A stretch of 64,000 nt of DNA from JAJXWB01 sp047971685 (GCA_047971685.1 JBKDZW010000003.1:46443-110442); one strand, 5' to 3'. Shown: positions 34,043 to 42,617, counted from the stretch's first letter. Notes: generated by a model from the letters alone, not told the origin. Numbers and translations are program-made.

Positions 34043-35456
34043 GCGAAGTTCCTCCCTGCAAACCGATCTGCGCTGCGATAGTGGCTGCGGGAATTTCTAG
34101 CACGGCTCGCAACCCCGGCGCATTGTCTTCAAGCCGGAGCGCGCCTTTGTGGAGGTGGGCGATTGCAGCGGCAAGAGACAGGCCAAGGCCCGAGCCCGGC
34201 AGGGAGCGCGATGATTCCAGCCGCACGAACCGGTCGAGAACGCGCTCGCGGTCGGCGGCGGGCACACCGGGGCCGCGATCTTCGACCGCAAGCTGGACGG
34301 TCGAACCGAGACGCCGCGCGGCGAGCCGCAATTGCGGCCCCTCGCCTGCGGTCGTTGCGCCGTATTTCAGGCCATTGTCGAGCAGATTGGCAAGCGTCCT
34401 TGCAATCAGTTCGCGATTGCCCTGCACGAAAAGGCCCGGTTCGATGGCGCTGGTAAAGCTTACCTCGCGCTCCTCGGCCGCCGCCTCGTAAAGTTCGGCG
34501 ACCTCCCCGGCGACGCGGCTCACGTCGATGGTCTCCATTTTCGGACCGCTGCCGGATTCTGCGCGCACAATGGTCAGGAGCGCGTCGAAAACACTGATGA
34601 GGCCATCCGCCTCGCCTATCACCTTTTCGAGCGTCTCCTGCGTGGCGGCGGGATCGCCGACGCTGCGCAGGGCCATTTCGGCGTTGTTGCGCAAGCGCGT
34701 CAAAGGCGTGCGCAGATCGTGCGCGATATTGTCGGAGACTTCCTTCATGCCGCGCATCAGGGATTCGATGCGCGCGAGCATGGCGTTGAGATTTTCCGCG
34801 AGACGGTCGAGTTCGTCGCCGCTGCCGCCAACCGGCAGTCGTTTGGAAAGATTGCCTCGCATGATGAGCGCAGCGGAATCCGACATGGCGTCGACGCGGA
34901 TGAGCACGCGGCGCGCCACAAACAGGCCGCCGAGAGCGCCGATCAGGACGAGCCAGACGAGTGAACCGCTCAGGGCGCGGCGCAAAATCTTGCGCAGCTT
35001 TTCCAGTTCCTCGACATCGTGGCCGATCAGCAGACGGTAATTTCCCGGAAGGATGAATACACGCACAAGCGCGCGCCGCCGCAACTGGTTTTCGCCGGGG
35101 CGCTGATAGGTGGTCTGGACCAGGCCTTCGCTCGACAGCGTCGCAATCGGCACGGATGCGACATTGCCGACAATAGGCTCGCCGGCAAATGTCGTCAGGA
35201 GATAGATGTCGCTGCCCGACTGGCGAATGCGCCGTTCGATGGACTGGACGATCTGCTGGACGCCGCCTTGCGCATATTGATCGGAAAGGCCGCGAATATC
35301 GGCCTCGATCGTCTCGGAAATCTGCTCTTCGAGCACGGTGCGCACATTGCCGCCGACATTCATGACAACGAGGCTGGCGGCCACCGCAAAGATGATGGAA
35401 TAGACGACCGCGAGCTTGAAGGCCGTGGTGCGGAAAAGCTTTGCCAGCGCGCTCAC
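34026..35456 (-). CDS. EnvZ/OmpR-type sensor histidine kinase
   Basis: A 476-residue kinase partner of the response regulator upstream. Two transmembrane helices (about 12-35 and 160-182) bound a periplasmic domain. A HAMP linker follows, then HisKA with DNIAHDLRTPLTRLRNNAEM and an ATPase domain (LLDNGLKYGA, EDRGPGVP, GSGLGLSLAAAI). The GTG start overlaps the regulator's stop (GTGA). The stimulus is unknown; nearby degP suggests envelope stress. Confidence 0.87.
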   Translation of the reverse strand: MSALAKLFRTTAFKLAVVYSIIFAVAASLVVMNVGGNVRTVLEEQISETIEADIRGLSDQYAQGGVQQIVQSIERRIRQSGSDIYLLTTFAGEPIVGNVASVPIATLSSEGLVQTTYQRPGENQLRRRALVRVFILPGNYRLLIGHDVEELEKLRKILRRALSGSLVWLVLIGALGGLFVARRVLIRVDAMSDSAALIMRGNLSKRLPVGGSGDELDRLAENLNAMLARIESLMRGMKEVSDNIAHDLRTPLTRLRNNAEMALRSVGDPAATQETLEKVIGEADGLISVFDALLTIVRAESGSGPKMETIDVSRVAGEVAELYEAAAEEREVSFTSAIEPGLFVQGNRELIARTLANLLDNGLKYGATTAGEGPQLRLAARRLGSTVQLAVEDRGPGVPAADRERVLDRFVRLESSRSLPGSGLGLSLAAAIAHLHKGALRLEDNAPGLRAVLEIPAATIAAQIGLQGGTSRAGKG

Positions 35457-36145
35457 GCCGCGCCGTCGCGGATCATGTAGCCGGCGCCGCGAACCGTGTG
35501 CAGGAGCGGCATGTCGTGACCCTTGTCGATCTTGGAGCGCAGGCGCGAAATATGGACGTCGATCACATTGGTCTGCGGATCGAAGTGATAATCCCAGACG
35601 TTTTCGAGCAGCATCGTGCGGGTCACAACCTGGCCTGCATGTTTCATCAGATATTCGAGAAGACGGAATTCGCGCGGCTGGAGCGTAATCTCCTTGGCGG
35701 CGCGCGTCACCTTGTGGGACAGGCGGTCGAGTTCGAGGTCGGCGACGCGGTATATTGTGTCCTGCGCCCCAGCCCCGCCCTTGCGGCGGCCGAGCGCCTC
35801 CGCACGCGCCAGAAGTTCGGAGAAGGCGTAGGGTTTGGGCAGATAATCGTCGCCGCCGGCGCGAAGGCCCTTCACGCGATCGTCGACCTGGCCGAGCGCG
35901 GAAAGGATGAGCACCGGCGTCTCGATCTTCTGGGCCCGCAGGCTCGATATCAGCGAGAGGCCGTCGAGCTTGGGCAGCATGCGGTCGACGATCAGAACGT
36001 CGAACTCGCCTTCGCTTGCCCGTGCATAGCCGTCGAGGCCATCGGCTGCGTGGTCGCAAAGATGGCCCTGTTCGCGAAACGCCTTCACAAGATAGGCGGC
36101 CGCTTCCGAATCGTCTTCGATAACAAGGAGTCGCATGGCAGACAT
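35453..36145 (-). CDS. OmpR-family response regulator
   Basis: A 230-residue regulator: receiver domain with phospho-acceptor Asp54 in LIVDRMLPKLDG, acidic pocket IEDD, and KPYAFSELLARAEAL with the conserved Lys; then a winged-helix DNA-binding domain (ITLQPREFRLLEYLMKHAG, HISRLRSKIDKG, VRGAGYMI). Paired with the kinase encoded directly after it. An in-frame ATG three codons later is an alternative start. Confidence 0.9.
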   Translation of the reverse strand: MSAMRLLVIEDDSEAAAYLVKAFREQGHLCDHAADGLDGYARASEGEFDVLIVDRMLPKLDGLSLISSLRAQKIETPVLILSALGQVDDRVKGLRAGGDDYLPKPYAFSELLARAEALGRRKGGAGAQDTIYRVADLELDRLSHKVTRAAKEITLQPREFRLLEYLMKHAGQVVTRTMLLENVWDYHFDPQTNVIDVHISRLRSKIDKGHDMPLLHTVRGAGYMIRDGAA

Positions 36146-36204
36146 ATAGCCGCTCCGAAACGGAAACGGCAGGCCGGAAAGGGGGTTCGGCCTGCCGCCC
36201 GCAC

Positions 36205-36262
36205 AGGGAGCGCCAGAAATGGCGCGCGCCCTGCACAGGGAGCGCCATTTCTGGCGCTCCCT
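36205..36262. repeat. 20-bp perfect inverted repeat with nested hairpin
   Basis: AGGGAGCGCCAGAAATGGCG at 36205-36224 is repeated in inverse at 36243-36262, 18 bases apart. The right arm also folds alone (AGGGAGCGCCA-TTTC-TGGCGCTCCCT, 36237-36262), so two alternative structures are possible. It lies between degP and the response regulator, both on the minus strand. Confidence 0.9.
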
Positions 36263-36322
36263 ATCCCATTGAACCCAATGATATTTTCACGTTTGACGAT
36301 TTTTTTGCGCAAGGCCATTTCC

Positions 36323-36347
36323 GGCTGCGGCCCCGGTGGCCGCAGCC
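36323..36347. other. GC-rich hairpin downstream of degP
   Basis: Perfect 10-bp stem GGCTGCGGCC / GGCCGCAGCC with a 5-base loop, 13 bases after the degP stop. Read with degP it is followed by A-rich rather than T-rich sequence, so it may stabilise the mRNA 3' end more than terminate. Confidence 0.55.
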
Positions 36348-36359
36348 GTTGGTTGCGCA

Positions 36360-37928
36360 TCAGGAGGTCGCGCGCGTCGCCAGCGCCACGAAGCGCGAGA
36401 CATCGCCGCTCTTCACCCGCAACAGGACCGCCTTGTGGCCTTCCTGGCGCGCATCCGTGATTGCGGAGACGACTTCCGCAGGCGTTGAAACCGTCTTGCC
36501 GGCCGCTTCCAGGATAATGTCGCCGGCGCGAAGGCCCTTGCGGGCGCCGGCGCCATCGGGATCGAGATCGGCGACCACGACGCCCGTCTTGCCGGCGCCG
36601 GGCACGGCGGAAGCAGGAGCAAGCTGCAAGCCATAGCCGCTCAAGGCCGCGGGATCGTCGCCGCCATGCGCGTCGGCGCGGGCTTCGCGCTCGTTCGGCA
36701 ATTTGCCGAGCTTCATCGAAACGGTCTTTTCCGAACCGTTGCGCATGAAGGTGACGTCGGCCTTCTTGTCGGGGCCGATGCCGGCGATCTTGCGGGCAAG
36801 TTCACGCGGGCCGTCGACCTTCTCGCCATTGACCGCCACGATCACGTCGCCGGACTTCATGCCGGCCTCGGCGGCGGGGCCGCTTTTGGCGTCGGCGACC
36901 AACGCGCCCTTGGTGTCTTTCAGGCCGAGGCTGTCGGCGATATCCTGCGTGACCGGCTGAATCTGCACGCCGATATAGCCGCGCGCAACAACGCCCTTGT
37001 CCTTGAGTTCGCCGACAACCTGCTTGGCGACATCGGCGGGAATGGCGAAACCAATGCCCACCGAACCGCCCGAAGGCGAGAAGATGGCGGTGTTGACGCC
37101 GACCACCTGGCCGGCCGCGTCAAAAGTCGGGCCGCCGGAATTGCCGCGATTGACGGGGGCGTCGATCTGCAGGAAATCGTCATAGGGGCCCGAGCCGATA
37201 TCGCGGCCGCGCGCCGAGACGATGCCGGCCGTCACCGTGCCGCCGAGGCCGAAGGGATTGCCGACGGCCACGACCCAATCGCCGACACGCGGCGTCTTGG
37301 CTCCAAACTGCACGAACGGATAGGTTCCGCTCTCCTTGATCTTGAGCAGCGCAAGGTCGGTTTTCTTGTCCGTACCGACGATCTTGGCCGGCAGCGTCTT
37401 GCCATTCTCGAGCACCAGCTCGACCTCGGAAGCGTTCTGCACGACGTGATTATTGGTCACGACATATCCATCGGCGGAAATGATGAAGCCGGAGCCCAGC
37501 GACATGCCGCGCTGCGGCTTGTTGCGGTAACGGTCGGGCCCGCCAAACTGGCGGAAGAAACGCTCGATCCCCTCGTTGCCGCCGAACTGGCCGCCGAACT
37601 GGCCGCCGAACTGACGCATGCCATGGCCTTCGTCGTCCATGGAGGCGTTCTGTACGGTCTTGACGCGCACGGATACGACCGCGCCTTTCACGCGATCGAC
37701 AAGGTCGGCGAAGGAGGCCGGCCCCGAAGGCGCGATCGACTGGTTGAGGGCGGCTTCGGCATGGGCCGGCAGGGTCGCCAGCGACGTGTTCAGGGTCGCC
37801 CCGCCAAGCGCGAGTACGGAAACGGCGCCCAGCAAGAAAATGCGGGCGCGGGTGCGGGGGCGCGGAAGCGAGAAACCTTCGGTGCGGGCAGGGTCGGATT
37901 TACGGGCGGTCATGAATTCCATCTCCAT
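36360..37928 (-). CDS. degP: DegP/HtrA-family periplasmic serine protease
   Basis: Periplasmic protease and chaperone for misfolded envelope proteins, 522 residues. It has an N-terminal signal anchor (about 28-58) and a trypsin-like domain with triad His161 (TNNHVV), Asp191 (KTDLALL) and Ser264 (GNSGGP). Two PDZ domains follow, the first opening with GYIGVQIQPV and the second with AGKTGVVVADLDPDG. The Q-linker before the catalytic domain carries QFGG three times in 12-bp DNA repeats. In-frame ATGs at 37922 and 37913 are alternative starts; the last has a GGAG nearby. Heads the transcript leading to the two-component pair or stands alone. Confidence 0.93.
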   Translation of the reverse strand: MEMEFMTARKSDPARTEGFSLPRPRTRARIFLLGAVSVLALGGATLNTSLATLPAHAEAALNQSIAPSGPASFADLVDRVKGAVVSVRVKTVQNASMDDEGHGMRQFGGQFGGQFGGNEGIERFFRQFGGPDRYRNKPQRGMSLGSGFIISADGYVVTNNHVVQNASEVELVLENGKTLPAKIVGTDKKTDLALLKIKESGTYPFVQFGAKTPRVGDWVVAVGNPFGLGGTVTAGIVSARGRDIGSGPYDDFLQIDAPVNRGNSGGPTFDAAGQVVGVNTAIFSPSGGSVGIGFAIPADVAKQVVGELKDKGVVARGYIGVQIQPVTQDIADSLGLKDTKGALVADAKSGPAAEAGMKSGDVIVAVNGEKVDGPRELARKIAGIGPDKKADVTFMRNGSEKTVSMKLGKLPNEREARADAHGGDDPAALSGYGLQLAPASAVPGAGKTGVVVADLDPDGAGARKGLRAGDIILEAAGKTVSTPAEVVSAITDARQEGHKAVLLRVKSGDVSRFVALATRATS

Positions 37929-37997
37929 CTGGCGGGACAGGTCCGCCGTTGATGGAGAAGATGACGCAAGCCCCCTTACGCCGGCGTGGCCGCCAGA

Positions 37998-38498
37998 TTA
38001 AGCTTTGGTAATCGTATTATCCTTGCCGCCGCCGTCCGAAACCAGACGGTCGAGCGCGGCGCGCTCGGCTGGCGTGAGCTGCGCTTCGGCAAGCGGTTTT
38101 TGCCCGCGCAATTTTGCAAACGCAATGCCGGCCGCCCCCAGCAGAGCCAGAACCGGCGTGATCCACAAAATCAGCGTATAAGGCCGCAACGGCGGTTTCA
38201 GCAGGACGAAATCGCCGTATCGCGCCACCAGATAGTCGCGCACCTGATCGTCGCTGTCGCCCTTCTTCAGACGCTCGCGCACCAGAAGGCGCAGATCGCG
38301 CGCCAGCGGAGCGCTGGAATCGTCGATATTCTCGTTCTGGCAGACCATGCAGCGGACGCCGATCGAGATTTCGCGGGCGCGTCGCTCGAGTTTTACATCA
38401 GGCAGAATCTCGTCGGGCTGCACGGCATGGGCGCACAAGGGCGCAAGGCTCGCCAGCCCGAGCGCGGCCCCGAGAAGCGCGAACCGAAGGCGCCTCAT
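37998..38498 (-). CDS. ccmH: Cytochrome c biogenesis protein CcmH (CycL)
   Basis: A 166-residue periplasmic thiol-redox protein anchored to the inner membrane. It keeps the apocytochrome c haem-binding cysteines reduced. It has a signal peptide (ends CAHA), the redox motif VRCMVCQNENIDDSSAPLA with the active cysteine pair, and a membrane helix (YTLILWITPVLALLGAAG). The start at 38498 lies inside the ccmE stop (ATGA). In most relatives ccmF separates ccmE from ccmH; here it does not. Confidence 0.92.
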   Translation of the reverse strand: MRRLRFALLGAALGLASLAPLCAHAVQPDEILPDVKLERRAREISIGVRCMVCQNENIDDSSAPLARDLRLLVRERLKKGDSDDQVRDYLVARYGDFVLLKPPLRPYTLILWITPVLALLGAAGIAFAKLRGQKPLAEAQLTPAERAALDRLVSDGGGKDNTITKA

Positions 38499-39007
38499 GA
38501 ACCGCCCGCCCCGGCGGATTTTCCGGCGTCGTCCTTTGCCGACCCGTGGCCCGCGCCCTGCCCTTCGACCCACACACCCTGCTTCTTCAGCGCATCGGCG
38601 ACTTCGCGCGGCATGTAGCGCTCGTCATGCTTGGCCAGAACATTGTCGGCCCTGATCACGCCCTGCGCATCGAGCGCGCCTTCTGCGACAACGCCCTGCC
38701 CTTCGCGGAAAAGATCCGGCAAAATGCCGTCATAGGTGACTTTCACGTCCTTGTCGCCAGTGTCGCTGATGGCGAAAGAGACCTGCTTGCCGGCGCCGCG
38801 CACGAGCGAACCGTCCTTGACCAGGCCGCCGACGCGAATGCGCACGCCCGGCGCCAGTTGTCCGGCGGCCTGCTTGGCGGCAAGCTCGGTCGGCGAATAG
38901 AAAAAGACGATATTGTCGCGCATCGCAAACAGCACGAGAGCGAGCGCACAGCCGAGCGCGGCCAGGGCTGCGGCGATGAAAACGAGACGGCGCTGCTTGC
39001 GGGTCAT
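38495..39007 (-). CDS. ccmE: Cytochrome c-type biogenesis haem chaperone CcmE (CycJ)
   Basis: A 170-residue membrane-anchored periplasmic haem carrier. One N-terminal helix, then the OB-fold (FFYSPTELAAKQ, RIRVGGLVKDGSL, VTYDGILPDLFREGQGVVAE). The haem-binding histidine is in NVLAKHDERYMP near residue 130, with the conserved tyrosine. The C-terminal tail is Gly/Ala-rich. Neither ccmI nor ccmF accompanies it in this window. Confidence 0.94.
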   Translation of the reverse strand: MTRKQRRLVFIAAALAALGCALALVLFAMRDNIVFFYSPTELAAKQAAGQLAPGVRIRVGGLVKDGSLVRGAGKQVSFAISDTGDKDVKVTYDGILPDLFREGQGVVAEGALDAQGVIRADNVLAKHDERYMPREVADALKKQGVWVEGQGAGHGSAKDDAGKSAGAGGS

Positions 39008-39111
39008 GAGCCTGTATGGCCTTGTGTTTATGGCCTTGTGTTCGACCGGGTGCGACGACCCTCTATACCGCTGCGTCGCACAAGAAAATGCGCGAATTGT
39101 CCCAGAGCCGG

Positions 39112-39153
39112 AAATAAAAGGCCGCCCTCAGCGCAAAGCTGGCGGGCGGCCTT
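39112..39153 (-). terminator. Intrinsic terminator after the glycine-zipper lipoprotein gene
   Basis: Stem AAGGCCGCCC / GGGCGGCCTT (39118-39127 with 39144-39153) with a 16-base loop, followed on the minus strand by TTTTATTT. It ends the transcript of the gene at 39173-39640. Confidence 0.8.
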
Positions 39154-39172
39154 CGCATTTCATGCAAAAGGA

Positions 39173-39640
39173 TCAGCTGACGACGCGCCAGCCGCCGCCG
39201 GGGCTGCGGCAAGCCACGCCCTGCGCGGAGCGCGGGCGGCCGTCTATATAGATGCGGTGCGTGTAATTGCGGCAATGGCCGCGCGAATCGTCGAATTCCG
39301 CGCCGGGATCGATGTAGCCGTAAGCGCGCTGGCCGCGCCAGGGACGGCGGCGGCCGGATTCAAAAGCGGCGTCCTGGGCTTCCATGGCGGCGATGCGATC
39401 CTGTTCGTCGAGGTCGCGGCCAATGGCGTTGCCGGCCAGACCGCCGAGCGCGCCGCCTGTCAAAGCGCCGACCACGGTGCCGCCGGAGCCGCCGACCGCG
39501 CCGCCGATAAGGCCGCCGGCGATTGCGCCTGCGCCCGCGCCAAGCACAGTGCCGCCCGCCTCATTCGGGCCGGAGCGCGAGGCGCAACCGGAAAGGGCGA
39601 GGCCGACAAGGCCAACAGAAAGCAAATGCAGAATTTTCAC
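39173..39640 (-). CDS. Outer-membrane lipoprotein with glycine-zipper 2TM domain
   Basis: A 155-residue lipoprotein of the rickettsial 17-kDa-antigen/SlyB-like type. It has a signal peptide with lipobox LALSGC, then two glycine-zipper helices (VLGAGAGAIAGGLIGGAVGG and VVGALTGGALGGLAGNAIG) and DLDEQDRIAAMEAQ typical of the family. A C-terminal domain with two cysteines follows (GHCRNYTHRIYIDGRPRSAQ). The GTG at 39640 has GGGGAG eight bases before it. Likely an envelope-stability protein. Confidence 0.85.
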   Translation of the reverse strand: MKILHLLSVGLVGLALSGCASRSGPNEAGGTVLGAGAGAIAGGLIGGAVGGSGGTVVGALTGGALGGLAGNAIGRDLDEQDRIAAMEAQDAAFESGRRRPWRGQRAYGYIDPGAEFDDSRGHCRNYTHRIYIDGRPRSAQGVACRSPGGGWRVVS

Positions 39641-39740
39641 GTGCGGATCTCCCCTCGGCCGTGTGTGGCCACGGCGCGGCGGCAGCATAAATGACATAAA
39701 ATCGGGCGAAAATCTGTCATCGGCGTCCGGATCGGCCAAA

Positions 39741-41120
39741 TCAGGCCGCCGGCAACCGCAAAACCGCGCGAAGTCCGCCGAGCGGGCTTTCTTCCAGCGC
39801 CAAGGCGCCGCCATAGGCTGCCGAGAGATCGGCGACGATGGCAAGGCCCAGACCCGAGCCCGGCTTGCTCTCGTCGAGCCTGCGTCCTCTGCGCATGGCT
39901 TCCGTGCGCAGTTCCGGCGCAAGGCCTGGGCCGTCGTCGTCAATGGTCAGGACGATGCGCGAGCGGCCGGCGGCGGCCTGTTCGTGGTCGATGGACAATT
40001 CGACCCGCGTTTGCGCCCATTTGCAGGCGTTGTCGAGGAGATTGCCGACGAGATCGTCGAAATCCTGACGCTCGCCGAGAAAGCGATATCCGGGCGCGGG
40101 CGCGGGCAGCACGATTTCGCGTTCGCGGTGAATTTTTCGTAAGACACGCCCCAGCGCATCGAGAGCGGGACCGATTTCGGTGGCGGCGCCGATGGCGCCG
40201 GCGCGGGCGGCGGCGCGCGCGCGATCCAGATAGAAGGAGATCTGATCGCGCATGACGATCGTCTGCGCGCGAACCTTGTCGGCAAGCGGATCGGGCGAAT
40301 CGCCGGCTTCGTTGACGAGCACGCTGAGCGGCGTTTTCAGGGCATGGGCGAGATTGCCGACCTGGGTGCGCGCGCGCTCGACGACCTCGCGGTTGGCCGA
40401 AACCAGAAGGTTCAGCTCCTCGCCGAGCGGGGCAAGTTCGAGGGGGTAATCGCCGACGATCCGGTCGGCCGCGCCGCGCCGGACATCGGCGACCGCCGAT
40501 TGCAGCCGGCGCAGCGGACGCAGGCCGAAGGACACCTGAAAGGCGGTCGTCGCCAGAAGGCCCGCCGCCAGGAGCCCGAAGGCCACGACAAGCGCCACCT
40601 CGAAACGGCCGATCTGGGCCTCCAGATCTTCGGTCGTGGCGGCCACCTGCACGAGATAGAGGCCATCGTCGCCAATCGAAATCTGGCGTTCGACAATGCG
40701 CAGCGCCAATCCGTCCGGGCCTGTCGCATAGCCCGCGCGCGCGCCGCCCATGCCGGCGAGCACGCCGCTGTCGGCAAGCTTGGGCAGGCGCGCCGCAAAC
40801 AGCGAACGCGAGGCGCGAATCTGCGGCTGCTCGCTGTCGAGACGGGTGATCTGCCAATACCAGCCGGATTGCACGAGATCGAACTGGGGATCGCCGAGGC
40901 CGCCGGGATCGGTGCGCTGGTCGACGCCGGAGCTTGCGACATCGGCGACGAGCGCGCGCAGATAGACATTGAGGCGCAGATCGAAACTGGCTTCCGAGGT
41001 GCGCCGGTAATAGGCGGTCAGCAGAATGCCGGCGATGCCGAGAATCACGACGATCCAGGCCGCAGCGGCAAGAAACAGGCGGCGGGCGAGAGATTTTTGC
41101 GCGACGACCGGCGCCGGCAT
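39741..41120 (-). CDS. feuQ: Sensor histidine kinase, FeuQ/PhoQ-like
   Basis: A 459-residue inner-membrane kinase with helices at about 17-37 and 176-198 around a periplasmic sensor domain. HAMP, then the HisKA motif NLAHALKTPLSVLVNEAG, whose A-L-K variant around the histidine is typical of PhoQ/FeuQ kinases. The ATPase domain contains LLDNACKWAQ, DDDGPGLAPE and GSGLGLAIV. It overlaps the regulator by one base (TAATG). In Sinorhizobium, FeuPQ responds to low osmolarity and controls cyclic glucan export; the homology here is from memory of motif and position. Confidence 0.8.
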   Translation of the reverse strand: MPAPVVAQKSLARRLFLAAAAWIVVILGIAGILLTAYYRRTSEASFDLRLNVYLRALVADVASSGVDQRTDPGGLGDPQFDLVQSGWYWQITRLDSEQPQIRASRSLFAARLPKLADSGVLAGMGGARAGYATGPDGLALRIVERQISIGDDGLYLVQVAATTEDLEAQIGRFEVALVVAFGLLAAGLLATTAFQVSFGLRPLRRLQSAVADVRRGAADRIVGDYPLELAPLGEELNLLVSANREVVERARTQVGNLAHALKTPLSVLVNEAGDSPDPLADKVRAQTIVMRDQISFYLDRARAAARAGAIGAATEIGPALDALGRVLRKIHREREIVLPAPAPGYRFLGERQDFDDLVGNLLDNACKWAQTRVELSIDHEQAAAGRSRIVLTIDDDGPGLAPELRTEAMRRGRRLDESKPGSGLGLAIVADLSAAYGGALALEESPLGGLRAVLRLPAA

Positions 41121-41815
41121 TATTTCGGTTTGGGCTGGGAGCCGCCCGCCTCGGCCTCGGGCGGGGCGACGAGATAACCGAGGCCGCGCACGGTCTGGAT
41201 GATCTCGACGCCAAGCTTCTTGCGCAGACGACCGCCGCAGACCTCGATCGTGTTGGAAGCGCGGTCGAAATCCTGAGCGTAGAGATGTTCGACGATCTCG
41301 GTGCGCGAGATGACGCGGCCCGTATGATGCATGAGGGAGGACAGAAGCCGATATTCGTGCGAGGTGAGCCTGACGCCGGCGCCCGAGACATGGACGCGGC
41401 CGGCCTTGGTGTCGAGCCGGACCGGGCCGCAGACCAATTCGGCGCTGGCGTGGCCCGTGGCGCGGCGCGTCAGGGCGCGCAGACGCGCCAGAATTTCCTC
41501 GAGATGGAACGGCTTTGTCACGTAGTCGTCGGCGCCGGCGTCGAAGCCGCGCACCTTTTCGCTCCAGCCGTCGCGGGCGGTGAGGATCAGAACAGGCATG
41601 GCGCGACCGGCCTTGCGCCAGGCCTCGAGCACGCTAACGCCGTCGATCTTCGGCAGGCCGATGTCGAGCACGACGGCGTCATAGGGTTCGGTCTCGCCCA
41701 GATACTGGGCCTCCTCGCCGTCGAATGCGCGGTCGACCGCATAACCGGCCTGGCTCAACGCCTGGGCCAGTTGACGGTTTAAATCCTTGTCATCCTCGGC
41801 GACCAGCAGACGCAC
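41120..41815 (-). CDS. feuP: OmpR-family response regulator, FeuP/PhoP-like
   Basis: A 231-residue regulator with receiver Asp51 (VVLDIGLPKIDG), acidic pair in AEDDKD, Lys in VTKPFHLEEILARLRAL, and a winged-helix domain (VRLTSHEYRLLSSLMHHTG, EVCGGRLRKKLG, TVRGLGYLV). The C-terminal tail is proline-rich. The start is GTG, eight bases after GGAG. A pair of 8-base direct repeats lies just upstream and may be its own binding site. Confidence 0.83.
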   Translation of the reverse strand: MRLLVAEDDKDLNRQLAQALSQAGYAVDRAFDGEEAQYLGETEPYDAVVLDIGLPKIDGVSVLEAWRKAGRAMPVLILTARDGWSEKVRGFDAGADDYVTKPFHLEEILARLRALTRRATGHASAELVCGPVRLDTKAGRVHVSGAGVRLTSHEYRLLSSLMHHTGRVISRTEIVEHLYAQDFDRASNTIEVCGGRLRKKLGVEIIQTVRGLGYLVAPPEAEAGGSQPKPK

Positions 41816-41840
41816 CTGAGTTCTCCACTCCCCGAATAAA

Positions 41841-41866
41841 CTTCACTCAAGTAATTTTACTCAAGT
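41841..41866. promoter_or_regulatory. Direct repeat ACTCAAGT x2, possible FeuP site
   Basis: ACTCAAGT occurs at 41845-41852 and 41859-41866, 14 bases apart, in an AT-rich patch 30 bases upstream of the feuP start. Two spaced direct half-sites are the usual layout for OmpR-family regulators, so autoregulation is plausible. Confidence 0.45.
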
Positions 41867-41909
41867 GACTTTCAGCCTGCCGCGTGTTCGCAAAATTCTC
41901 CGGCCCGGC

Positions 41910-42242
41910 TCAATGGCGCCCCTGATCGGCCGTGAGGCGGCCAGAGCGCGCGTCGAGCCGGCTATGTATCAGTCGGCCGTCGCGGCGCAAAAGATCGATT
42001 TCGTAGACATAGGCGTCGCCGATACGGCAGAGCTTGACCGCGATCGCCTCGGCGCGCTGCTCGGCGGCCTGGGCGCGCAGCAGCGCGAAGGGATCGGCCA
42101 GCCCGTTGGCCAAAATCTTCTCCCGCGTTTCGGGCGCGTTGAAGCAGGCGCGTTCGGGCGGCGGCCGGTCGATGTCCTCGGCCGAAGCGCCCTGCGCGCC
42201 GACTATCGCCAATGTCATGAGCGGGATGCCGAGGAAACGCAT
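41910..42242 (-). CDS. Small periplasmic PepSY-like protein, FeuN-like by position
   Basis: A 110-residue secreted protein with a signal peptide ending GASA, one cysteine pair (RACFNAP and VKLCRIGD) and a C-terminal strand pattern YVYEIDLLRRDGRLIHSRLD that is PepSY-like. It lies directly upstream of feuP on the same strand. In Sinorhizobium a small periplasmic protein, FeuN, encoded beside feuPQ restrains FeuQ; this gene could play that part, judged by place and size, not by clear sequence similarity. An in-frame ATG at 42269 is a weaker alternative start. Confidence 0.6.
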   Translation of the reverse strand: MRFLGIPLMTLAIVGAQGASAEDIDRPPPERACFNAPETREKILANGLADPFALLRAQAAEQRAEAIAVKLCRIGDAYVYEIDLLRRDGRLIHSRLDARSGRLTADQGRH

Positions 42243-42316
42243 GGAAGCCAATCTGGCGCGCCCTGTCATGAATGGCGCGTGAATGGGACAACCGTAATGC
42301 GAAAGCGTTCAATCTT

Positions 42317-42616
42317 TCAATGCCCTGACGCGCCCTCTGCGCTCACGCCGCCAAGAGAGTCGCAAATTGCGGCGGATACGGCGTGAACCTTGCCGGTCGT
42401 ATCGAGGCTCGCCTGACCCGCTTCGACCGCACGGGCGATTTCGCGCGAGAGCGCGGCGGCGGGCAGAACGAGGCCGCAATCGACCGCATTCGCCAATGTC
42501 TTGAGATTGATTGCAGCCTTTTGCGCCTTGTCGGAGGCAAGCCAGTCGGCGGCCTGCCGCGTTGCCGCGCAACCGGCGAACGTCAACGCAAAAGCAATTG
42601 CAAACAGATATTTCAT
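42317..42616 (-). CDS. Small lipoprotein at the end of the GTA lysis region
   Basis: A 99-residue predicted lipoprotein: signal peptide with lipobox LTFAGC, then a mostly helical mature part with two more cysteines. I recognise no named domain. Its ATG lies one base after the stop of the gene at 42618, so it belongs to the GTA-side operon rather than to feu. An outer-membrane lipoprotein behind an endolysin could act like an o-spanin, which is speculation from position. Confidence 0.6.
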   Translation of the reverse strand: MKYLFAIAFALTFAGCAATRQAADWLASDKAQKAAINLKTLANAVDCGLVLPAAALSREIARAVEAGQASLDTTGKVHAVSAAICDSLGGVSAEGASGH

Positions 42617-42617
42617 G

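Noticed and set aside
31784..34081. Plus-strand open frame of 765 codons opposite glnE
   Set aside because: Antisense shadow; the minus strand has both GlnE nucleotidyltransferase motifs.
36323..36347. Classic intrinsic terminator for degP
   Set aside because: The hairpin is strong but on the degP strand it is followed by A-rich, not T-rich, sequence.
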